IMG/VR virus record: IMGVR_UViG_3300036845_000859
Span: 1-24,012 of that record
Strand: one strand, 5' to 3'
Source: a virus
Length of the DNA stretch: 24,012 nt
The notes beneath the pieces are model-generated. The model ran no database searches and was not told where the DNA came from. It worked only from the letters and a program-made list of their open reading frames with translations. This document shows positions 6,565 to 13,773 of this stretch, in pieces. A program made the position numbers and the translations under genes. Every line of letters begins with the position of its first letter. Position 1 is the first letter of the stretch.

Positions 6565-8051
6565 TGCAGCCCGTGCCGCTCTTTGGGTCGGGGGTGTACG
6601 GGAAGTCCGCGGTCGTCACCCGCCAACGGCGCGTGAACTGCTACTACGAGACCCGCAACGACGGCGACAAGGCGAAGGTGGTGGTCTACGGGACGCCGGG
6701 CCTGGTGCTGCTCTTCAACGTGTCCCAGCCCGGCAACCTCCCCTTACGCGCGATGCTGTGCGCGAACGAGACGGCGCTCTACGCGGTGCAGGGCAACCAG
6801 TTCTTGAGCTTGAACAGCGCGGGCGCCGCGCTCTTCGCCGCCACCATCAACACCATCGGCGGCTTAGTCTCCCTCGCCCCCTCTCCCAATGGCGCGCAGA
6901 TCGTGCTGGTGGACGGGGTGGGCGGCTGGGTGTACCAGCCGGGCGCCGGGACCTTCCTCGCGGTGCCGAACGGCATCTGGTTCGTACCGGGCGCGATGAC
7001 CGTGACCCAGGTGGGCGGCTACTTCGTCGCCGAGATTCCGGGCACCAACCAGTTCGGTGTCTCGAACTTGAACGATGCGACCACCGGCTCCGCGCTCTCC
7101 TTCGGCGCGATCGCCGCCTTCCCCGACATCTGCGTGGCGGTGGATAACGTCGCCGGGAACCTGGTGCCCTTCGGCAACACGCATCTGGAGTTCTGGCAGC
7201 CGCAGGGCTTCCCGCCGCCGGCGAACCCCTTCGCCCCCATCCAGTCGGCGACCGTGCAGGTGGGCCTGGCGGCGGTCTTCTCCCGCGCGCACGTGGCCTC
7301 GCAGCTGCTCTTCTTGGGCAAGGAGACCACCGGCACGAAGCGGGTGTACGCGATCAACAACTACGCCGTTAACGCCATCTCGGACGAGATCGACTGGATC
7401 ATCAACCAGCCGGGGTTCGTGGTCACCGACGCGGTGGGCCTGTCCTATCAGCGCGACAAGCACCCCTTCTACCAGCTCACCTTCCCGACCATGAACCGCA
7501 CCTTCCTGTACGACTTATCCACAGGCATCTGGAACGAGACGCAGACGGGCTTAACCACCGGCGGCCCGGTGCGCCACCAGGGGAACCTCTCGAGCTACTA
7601 CGGGGCGGTGAACAACGGCGACACCCTGGTCACCGACTGGGCCAACGGCAACGTGTACCGCTTCGATGATGCGACCTACAGCGACAACGGCGTGCCGCAG
7701 CTCTTCGAGGTCATCACCAAGCACCAGGTGAAGGGCTACAACCGCTTCCGGATCCCGCAGCTCTACCTCGACATGGAGACGGGCGTGGGCCTGCCCGGGG
7801 TGATCTCCGGCACGCCGGCCCAGGGCGTGACGCCGCAAATCTCGATCGAGGTGTCGAAGGACAACGGCCGCACGTGGCTCGCGCCGCGCCTCATCGGCTT
7901 AGGCGTGCAGGGCTCGTACCTCACCAAGGTCAAGGCCCGGCGCTTCGGCCAGGCGCGGGTGTTCACCTTTCGCTTTCGAATCACGGATCCGGTGAAGCGC
8001 GTGATCACCGACGGGGCCCTGCAGACCAAGGTCAGCAAGGGGGGCAAGTGA
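6564..8051 (+). CDS. Packaged-DNA stabilisation/tail hub protein, P22 gp10-like
   Basis: The 495-residue protein begins MQPVPLFGSGVYGKSAVV, and its ATG overlaps the previous stop. P22 gp10 (472 aa) begins similarly, with a short N-terminal tail, then repeated beta-propeller-like blades. Matching elements here include VNCYYETRNDG (early), VVYGTPGLVLLFNV, blade-like repeats, FGNTHLEFWQP (212-222), and a C-terminal section KSISIEV-like (QISIEVSKDNGRTWLAP) with TFRFRITDPVKRVI near the end. The role would be to close the tail below gp4 and hold the packaged genome. Size, context and motifs make the assignment likely. Confidence 0.8.
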   Translation: MQPVPLFGSGVYGKSAVVTRQRRVNCYYETRNDGDKAKVVVYGTPGLVLLFNVSQPGNLPLRAMLCANETALYAVQGNQFLSLNSAGAALFAATINTIGGLVSLAPSPNGAQIVLVDGVGGWVYQPGAGTFLAVPNGIWFVPGAMTVTQVGGYFVAEIPGTNQFGVSNLNDATTGSALSFGAIAAFPDICVAVDNVAGNLVPFGNTHLEFWQPQGFPPPANPFAPIQSATVQVGLAAVFSRAHVASQLLFLGKETTGTKRVYAINNYAVNAISDEIDWIINQPGFVVTDAVGLSYQRDKHPFYQLTFPTMNRTFLYDLSTGIWNETQTGLTTGGPVRHQGNLSSYYGAVNNGDTLVTDWANGNVYRFDDATYSDNGVPQLFEVITKHQVKGYNRFRIPQLYLDMETGVGLPGVISGTPAQGVTPQISIEVSKDNGRTWLAPRLIGLGVQGSYLTKVKARRFGQARVFTFRFRITDPVKRVITDGALQTKVSKGGK

Positions 8052-8317
8052 GCGGCATTCTGGGTCCCGCCCCGTTAAACGCGCCCGTCATGCAGGACAA
8101 GATCACGCACCCGGCCTGGCGCGCGTGGCTCTCCCAGCTCGCCGTCGTGGCCCAGGCGGTGGGCTCGGGCGGCACCACCGCGCAGCGGCCGGTGGGCACG
8201 CCGACCGTGCCGCTGTTTCTCTACCAGCCTTTTTTCGATACGACCCTGGGGAAGCCGATATGGATCAAAACCTTGAACCCGACGGTGTGGGTGGATGCGA
8301 CGGGGACGCCGGTATGA
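8048..8317 (+). CDS. Small tail-associated protein (89 aa, GTG start)
   Basis: The gene starts at GTG 8048, which overlaps the previous TGA (GTGA at 8048-8051). The product has 89 residues: SGILGPAPLNAPVMQDK, then WRAWLSQLAVVAQAV, and the ending PLFLYQPFFDTTLGKPIWI followed by VWVDATGTPV. The FFDTTLGKPIWIK...VWVDATG pattern is, from memory, common in podovirus tail fibre and adhesin C-termini and in small stand-alone proteins next to gp10-like genes. It occupies the gp26 (tail needle) position of P22 but lacks a long coiled coil. It is probably a structural or adaptor component. The call is based on motif recall and position. Confidence 0.65.
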   Translation: MSGILGPAPLNAPVMQDKITHPAWRAWLSQLAVVAQAVGSGGTTAQRPVGTPTVPLFLYQPFFDTTLGKPIWIKTLNPTVWVDATGTPV

Positions 8318-9123
8318 GCAAGGACGTCATGGTCACGGAGCCGGAGAAGGTCACGCGCCTCGAGCGCGACATGCTGCGCATGCCGCAGGCCGCCTGCACC
8401 GTGCGCCACCACTTCTCGCCGGGCCTGTACATCCGCGAGCTGCGCATGCCCGCGGGCACCATCGCGCTCGGGCACTACCAGCGCCACGCGCACATGAACA
8501 TCCTCATGCAGGGCGCCTGCCGGGTCTTAAACCCCGAAGGGCACCCGATCGAGATGCGCGCGCCCTTGACCTTCGTCGGCGCCCCGGGCCGCAAGGTGGG
8601 CCTCGTGATGGAAGACATCGTGTGGTTGAACGTCTATCCGAACCCGGACGACTGCCAGGACATCGATGCGCTCGAGGCGCGCCACCTCTTGAAGTCCCCG
8701 ACCTACCGCACCCACCAGAACGAGCAGGACTACGTGGAAATGCTCACCGAGGCGGGTGTCTCGGCCGAGCTCGTGTGGGAGCAGTCGAGCCGCGACGATG
8801 ACTGCATCCCCTGGCCGGCGGGCACCTACAAGGTGAAGGTCGGCGATTCCAAGATCGCGGGCAAGGGCCTCAACTGCACCGCCGACTTCGAGGCGGGCGA
8901 GGTGGTGGCGCCGGCCATCTGGCAGGGCAAGCGCACCCCGGCTGGGCGCTACACCAACCACTCCTCGAACCCCAACGTCGAGCCGCTGCAGCGCTTGGAC
9001 GGCAACACCTACTGGGTGGCGCTGCGCCCGATCTCCGGCTGTCGCGGCGGCCAGGACGGGGAGGAGATCACCATCGACTACCGCCAGACCGTGGCCTTAG
9101 CCCTTCGGAGGATGGACCCATGA
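8314..9123 (+). CDS. Cupin-like plus SET-domain protein (predicted lysine methyltransferase)
   Basis: The start is ATG 8314, overlapping the previous stop (ATGA, 8314-8317); product 269 residues. Residues about 35-110 form a cupin-like barrel: metal-binding pattern GHYQRHAHMNILMQG with H54, H58 and H60, then GLVMEDIVWLNVYPN. Residues about 172-258 carry the SET fold: KVGDSKIAGKGLNCTADFEAGEVV (the S.I.G.GL...F..GE pattern), YTNHSSNPN (213-221, the NHS.NPN pseudoknot) and GEEITIDY (249-256, the GEE...DY motif). These are the hallmarks of SAM-dependent protein lysine methyltransferases. It is inside the virion operon, and its stop overlaps the next start (9120-9123). No targets are visible. Confidence in SET is high; cupin is likely; substrate unknown. 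Confidence 0.85.
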   Translation: MSKDVMVTEPEKVTRLERDMLRMPQAACTVRHHFSPGLYIRELRMPAGTIALGHYQRHAHMNILMQGACRVLNPEGHPIEMRAPLTFVGAPGRKVGLVMEDIVWLNVYPNPDDCQDIDALEARHLLKSPTYRTHQNEQDYVEMLTEAGVSAELVWEQSSRDDDCIPWPAGTYKVKVGDSKIAGKGLNCTADFEAGEVVAPAIWQGKRTPAGRYTNHSSNPNVEPLQRLDGNTYWVALRPISGCRGGQDGEEITIDYRQTVALALRRMDP

Positions 9124-9857
9124 GCGGCATAGCGACGGCAGTTATCGGCGCGGCCGTGATCGGCGGCGTCGCCACCACCATCGCCTCGAACAAGGCCGCG
9201 TCCGCGACCAAGAGCGCGAGCGACGCGGCGATCCGGGGCGAGCAGGGCGCGCTCGCCCAGCAGGCGGCCCTCTCCCAGCCCTACCGGGACTTAGGCACCA
9301 GCAACATCCCCACCTACCAGTCGCTGCTCTCGGGCAACAAGCAAAAGACGGAGGCGACCCTGCAGTCGATGCCCGGGTATCAGTTCGCGCTCGATACCGG
9401 CACCGAGGCGGCGAAGCGCTCGAGCGCGGCGTCCGGCTTGAACCTCTCCGGCAACCAGGTGGGCGCGGTCGAATCCTTCGGCGTGGGCCTCGCGGACTCG
9501 ACCTACCAGACCGAGCTTGCGAACCTCCTGCAACCCATTCAGTTGGGCCAGGCGGCCGCGGCGGGCCAGGCGGCGAACATCGGCGCCACCGCGAATACCG
9601 TGGGCTCGCAGCTCATCGGCCAGGGCAACACCCAGGCCGGGATCGATGCCAACCAGGCCGCGTCCTACACGAAACTCGCGGGCGGCGCGGCCAATTCCTT
9701 GCTGACCTACAACACCCTGCAGGGCTTGAACAATCCGGGCGGCGGCAACCCGCAGAACTTGGGCGGCTCGACCCCGGTGGCACCGGACGGCTCGACGTTG
9801 ACCTATGACGCGAGCGGCAACATCACCGGCTCCGCCCCCGTGGCCGCTGTCCCGTAA
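9120..9857 (+). CDS. Ejection/internal virion protein, P22 gp7-like position
   Basis: The 245-residue product starts at ATG 9120, overlapping the SET gene stop. Residues 5-22 are a Gly/Ala-rich hydrophobic segment (TAVIGAAVIGGVATTIA), followed by a helical Ala/Gln/Ser-rich body. PGYQFALDTGTEAAKRSSAASGLNLSGNQ (positions about 85-113) is, from memory, a recurrent motif of phage DNA-transfer (ejection) proteins. The C-terminal 45 residues are Gly/Asn/Pro-rich and likely disordered. In P22-like phages the three genes after the tail hub encode ejection proteins (gp7, gp20, gp16). This gene is the first of three consecutive such genes, and the position fits gp7. It would be packaged inside the head and pass into the host envelope with the DNA. 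Confidence 0.72.
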   Translation: MSGIATAVIGAAVIGGVATTIASNKAASATKSASDAAIRGEQGALAQQAALSQPYRDLGTSNIPTYQSLLSGNKQKTEATLQSMPGYQFALDTGTEAAKRSSAASGLNLSGNQVGAVESFGVGLADSTYQTELANLLQPIQLGQAAAAGQAANIGATANTVGSQLIGQGNTQAGIDANQAASYTKLAGGAANSLLTYNTLQGLNNPGGGNPQNLGGSTPVAPDGSTLTYDASGNITGSAPVAAVP

Positions 9858-9866
9858 GGAGCACCG

Positions 9867-11468
9867 ATGGCACAGTTTGACCCCTCTACCATTCAGGACA
9901 TCGGCGCGGGCGCCGCCTCCTTCGACCCGGCGGCCGACACCCAAAAGGCGTTGACGCTGGCGGACCTCTACGACCAGAACAAGCTGAACAAGATCAAGGT
10001 CGCCGACGCCACGCAAAACCAGCAGGACATGACCTACGCCAAGCAAATCCTGCAGGGCAAGGACCTCTCGAAGCTCGACGATCAGAACGCGGCGGTCGCG
10101 AAGATCACCCAGCGCAACCCGCAGTTGGGCATGGAGCTCATGCGGTCCTTTTCCGGCCAGCGCCAGGACCAAAACGCCGAGAAGGAGCAGCAGCTCAAGC
10201 TCTACGATCACAAGAACGACATCATCGGCGGGGCGATGTACCAGTTGAAGGCGAAGCACGACCAGCTCCTCCAACAGGGCATGAACGAGCAGCAGATCCA
10301 CGACGCCATGAAGGGCGACGTGATGACCACCATCAAGGGCCTGGTCGAGGCGAAGACCCCGGACGGCAAGCCGCTGCTCGATCAGAACGACGCGAAGATC
10401 ATGCAGCAGGGCTTCGGCCAGGGCTACAACACCGGCTTCGTGGACCAGGCCGTGTCGCGCAGCGCCCAGGCGAAGGCGGCGATCGCGCAGAAGTTCAAGG
10501 AGCTCGACGAGCAGCGCAAAACCAAGGACGAGGACCGCAAGGAGAAGGCGACCAACGCGGCGATCGCGGCCGGGACCCGCCGCGGCGACCAGGCCGATCG
10601 GCGTTTGACCGACCAGGAGCAGGCGGCCAAGGCGAAGCGGGCGGTGGCGGAGGGCGGCAAGCTCGAGCCCGACGATGCCACCGCGCTCGCCGAGCAGTAC
10701 CTGGCCGGTGACAAATCGGTGATGACGGGCTTGGGCCGCGGCGCGCAAGGGGCGGAGAACATCATCCTGGTGCGCCACGCGATCGCGCGCGAGGCGAAGG
10801 CGCAGGGCATGAAACCGGCCGACATCGCCGCGCGTCTGGCCGAGTACCAGGGCTACACCGCCGAGCAGCGCTCCTTGGGGACGCAGCAGGCGAACGTCGA
10901 GATGGCCTCCTCCGAAGCGCAGCAGATGATCCAAAACGCCCGCGGCGCCTCGGACGACACGGCGGTGGCGCGCGCCCACTCGCTCGGCTGGAACAAGATC
11001 GACCAATGGTCGGACAAGCAACTGCAGGGCCCGGAGAACGCGAAACTGGCCTCACTCAAGGCGGCCACCACGGCGGTCATCAACACCTGGTCCCGGGCCA
11101 TCAACCCGAAGGGCGTCGCCACGGTGTCCGACAAGGAGCACGGCTACGAGCTCCTAAACGCCGCCCAGGACAAGGCCACCTACGACGCCGTGCTTGATCG
11201 CTTCCAGCAGGAGACCGAGGCCTCCCTCGCGGCGCCGGCGTCCGCCAAGCAGCGCCTGCACGATGCCTTCATTTCGGGGCAAACCCCGACCCCAGCCGCA
11301 GCGCCCACGGCGGCCTCCTTGCAGCCCACCCCGGGACGCGACGCACCGCCCGGCGGCGGTCCGGCGGCCATCCCGAAACCCGGCGCTACCCCGGGGCCGA
11401 CCGCCACGGGGCCGGACGGCAAGAAGGTGCAGTGGAACGGGACCGCCTGGGTGCCGGTGGGTGGCTGA
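9867..11468 (+). CDS. Ejection/internal virion protein, P22 gp20-like position
   Basis: The 533-residue product starts at ATG 9867 with an AAGGAG site ten bases upstream. It is almost entirely helical, rich in Ala, Gln, Lys and Asp (for example KAAIAQKFKELDEQRKTKDEDRKEK), with no transmembrane segment, and has a Pro/Ala/Gly-rich linker (about 465-515) and a tail ending KKVQWNGTAWVPVGG. Helical, Gln/Ala-rich, strongly charged composition with a low-complexity linker is typical of podovirus ejection proteins. It lies second of three such genes, and its stop overlaps the next GTG start by eight bases. I see no lytic transglycosylase motif. The position matches P22 gp20, but no direct sequence similarity to it is claimed. 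Confidence 0.65.
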   Translation: MAQFDPSTIQDIGAGAASFDPAADTQKALTLADLYDQNKLNKIKVADATQNQQDMTYAKQILQGKDLSKLDDQNAAVAKITQRNPQLGMELMRSFSGQRQDQNAEKEQQLKLYDHKNDIIGGAMYQLKAKHDQLLQQGMNEQQIHDAMKGDVMTTIKGLVEAKTPDGKPLLDQNDAKIMQQGFGQGYNTGFVDQAVSRSAQAKAAIAQKFKELDEQRKTKDEDRKEKATNAAIAAGTRRGDQADRRLTDQEQAAKAKRAVAEGGKLEPDDATALAEQYLAGDKSVMTGLGRGAQGAENIILVRHAIAREAKAQGMKPADIAARLAEYQGYTAEQRSLGTQQANVEMASSEAQQMIQNARGASDDTAVARAHSLGWNKIDQWSDKQLQGPENAKLASLKAATTAVINTWSRAINPKGVATVSDKEHGYELLNAAQDKATYDAVLDRFQQETEASLAAPASAKQRLHDAFISGQTPTPAAAPTAASLQPTPGRDAPPGGGPAAIPKPGATPGPTATGPDGKKVQWNGTAWVPVGG

Positions 11469-13773
11469 CATCCCGCCACCGCCGCCGGGCTTCACGCTGG
11501 ACGCCGCTCCCGGCGGGGGAGGCGTGCCACCGCCGCCTCCCGGCTTTACCTTGGACACGCCATCGGGACCCGGCCCCGTCGAGAAATTGATCGGGGGCCT
11601 CGATGTGCCCGCGGCGGTCCTGTCGAGCGCCGCCGGGAGTCTCGCGGGCGGCGTCGTCCAGGCGGGCGGCTACGGCATGCAGGCGCTGGGGCTCGCGAAA
11701 GAGGATGCCGGCCAGGCGGCGGCCAAGGCCGAGGAACTCTTCACCTACCATCCGAAGACGGATCGCGGCAAGGCGGTGATGGCGGACGTCTCGAAAGGGC
11801 TGCAGGCCTTCGAGGACTGGACGGATAAACAGGGGGACCAGGCACACCAGGCCATTCGGGCCGCCGGCGACAAAGCGGGCGAGGTCGCGAAGGCGTTGGG
11901 CGCCCCGCAGGCGGTGGTCGACTTCATCGAGCGCCACAAGGAGCAGGTGGCGGCGGCCTACGGGTCGGCGACGAAGACGGGCTTGAACGTGGTCCCGATG
12001 GTCTTAGGATCGGAGCTGAAACTCCCCCGCGGCGCCCGCGTGGCCGGGGATGAGGCGGGAATGGCCGGCATTCGGCCGCCGACGGGCCGTCCTGCGGATC
12101 AATCGTCCACGGGACCATCTGTGGCGCCTGTCGCTCCGACCGCTCCTGGGGCTTCTCCGTCGGTTTTAGAGGCCGCCCCGGCCGGTCCACGTGGAACACC
12201 CAACACCAGCCTGGAGGGGACGATTCCTCCACGCCCCCTCCCTGCTACCACCCCCCGCGCGAGGGCCGAGGCCTATGCACGTGATCGCCTTGGCCTTGAT
12301 TGGGATGCTATTGGGGCGGCGACGCAGGCCAAACTCACCCGCATCGCCGCCGATGCTCGCGCGCTGGATAAGCTCAATCCGGACGCGGTTCGCCGCCAGG
12401 CGCACTTGGAGCGCGAGGGCTTCGGCCGCAAGCCCATCACCACCACCGCGGGCAAGCTCAACCGAGACAACGCAGAGCTACTGCGTGAGCAGGGAGCTGC
12501 AGCTACCCCATCCGGACGATCCATCGTGGAGACTGACATTGCGGCAAACCGAGACCTACGTGCAAACATCGAAACACTCGTCGACCGACTCCGCGGCGTA
12601 GGGCAGACGCGTTCCAAAGCCACCAGCCGCGAGCAGGTGGGCGCCGCGGTGTCCGGCGAGGAAGGGGCGCTGACCTTGAAGCAGAAGAAGGCCCAGGCCG
12701 AGACCCGGCGCCTGTACGCCAAAGCGCGCGAGACCGAGCCCGAGGCCACCGCGAGCACCGCCCCGATCCTGGAGCTCTCCGGCAAGAACCCGGCCGTGCA
12801 GCATCTCTCCTGGGTGCCCGCCTGGTTCAAGAAGGCCGCCGGCGCCGAAGGGGTGGAGAGCCTGGAGCAGGTCAAGCTCAAGGACCTGCAGGACCTGCGC
12901 ACGCAAGCCGTGGGGATCGCCAAGAGCGGCGGTACCGACGGCTTTCACGCAGGCCAGGTGATCGAGGCGATCGACGCGGCCATGGAGACGGCGCCCGAGA
13001 GCGCGAAGGCCTGGAAGGCGGCACGCGACTCCTTCCGCGCCGAGCGGGCGGAATTTGCGAACCAGGGGGCCATCGAGCGCTTGGTCGGCACCAAGGGCGG
13101 GGCGTATCGCTCGGATCCAAAGACCGCGCTCGAGGATGTGTGGAAGACGGGGTTTAAGAACGCGAAGATCGAAGAGGTCCGGCAGTTGAAGCGTTCCTTG
13201 CTGTCCGGAGACGCCGAATCGCGTGTGGCTGGCAAAAAAGCGCTGCGCACGCTGCGGGCCGAGACCGGCCAGGACCTGGTGCGCGAGATCACGAAGGGCG
13301 TCTCGACCAATGTGAAGGGCGAGACCAACATCACCGCGGAATCGATCAACCGCTGGATCAAGGGCATGGGCGGCGGCTCGATCGAGGGCGGCGTGGAGAA
13401 GCTCAACGTGCTGATCGGCAAGCGCGCGACCAACGAGCTCATGAAGATCCGCGAGGACGCGCAGATCACCAAGACCGAGCCCACGGTGCGCAACGTGGGC
13501 TCGAACACCTTCCAGAAGATCTTGAACTGGATGGACGACTCGGGGCTCGGTGGCCTGATCAAAAAGATCCCCGGCGCGGGCCCCGTGGCGCACCTGGGCG
13601 ATATGGCGGTGAAGAGCGCGAAGAACGCGAGCGCAGTGCGCGCCGCCGGCGAGTCGGCCACCTCCGCCGCCGAGCGCACCTCGGCGGCCGCGGCCGAGAA
13701 GCGCGCGAAGCAACTGCAGCGCGAGCAGACGAAGCGCCGGCCGCTGCCGCCCACCTACGGGGACCGGGAGTGA
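11461..13773 (+). CDS. Large ejection/internal virion protein with PPPPPGFTLD repeats, P22 gp16-like position
   Basis: The start is set at GTG 11461 (VADIPPPPPGFTLD), overlapping the previous stop by eight bases. An extended reading from 11194 would begin in sequence antisense-like in composition to the preceding gene and is rejected. The 770-residue product has two N-terminal copies of PPPPPGFTLD (about residues 5-14 and 23-32). A Gly/Ala-rich hydrophobic stretch follows (about 44-70, LDVPAAVLSSAAGSLAGGVV), then long helical regions and a basic, Ala-rich C-terminal tail. The PPPPPGF repeat is known from memory in podovirus ejection proteins. No catalytic motif is evident. Third of three ejection-type genes. 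Bases about 12050-12610 have looser third-position codon use than the flanks, suggesting a recombined patch. Confidence 0.65.
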   Translation: MADIPPPPPGFTLDAAPGGGGVPPPPPGFTLDTPSGPGPVEKLIGGLDVPAAVLSSAAGSLAGGVVQAGGYGMQALGLAKEDAGQAAAKAEELFTYHPKTDRGKAVMADVSKGLQAFEDWTDKQGDQAHQAIRAAGDKAGEVAKALGAPQAVVDFIERHKEQVAAAYGSATKTGLNVVPMVLGSELKLPRGARVAGDEAGMAGIRPPTGRPADQSSTGPSVAPVAPTAPGASPSVLEAAPAGPRGTPNTSLEGTIPPRPLPATTPRARAEAYARDRLGLDWDAIGAATQAKLTRIAADARALDKLNPDAVRRQAHLEREGFGRKPITTTAGKLNRDNAELLREQGAAATPSGRSIVETDIAANRDLRANIETLVDRLRGVGQTRSKATSREQVGAAVSGEEGALTLKQKKAQAETRRLYAKARETEPEATASTAPILELSGKNPAVQHLSWVPAWFKKAAGAEGVESLEQVKLKDLQDLRTQAVGIAKSGGTDGFHAGQVIEAIDAAMETAPESAKAWKAARDSFRAERAEFANQGAIERLVGTKGGAYRSDPKTALEDVWKTGFKNAKIEEVRQLKRSLLSGDAESRVAGKKALRTLRAETGQDLVREITKGVSTNVKGETNITAESINRWIKGMGGGSIEGGVEKLNVLIGKRATNELMKIREDAQITKTEPTVRNVGSNTFQKILNWMDDSGLGGLIKKIPGAGPVAHLGDMAVKSAKNASAVRAAGESATSAAERTSAAAAEKRAKQLQREQTKRRPLPPTYGDRE

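Noticed and set aside
11194-11460. N-terminal extension of the large ejection protein to 11194
   Set aside because: It lies inside the preceding ejection gene in another frame and reads as Arg/Pro-rich noise. GTG 11461 with PPPPPGFTLD is the natural start.
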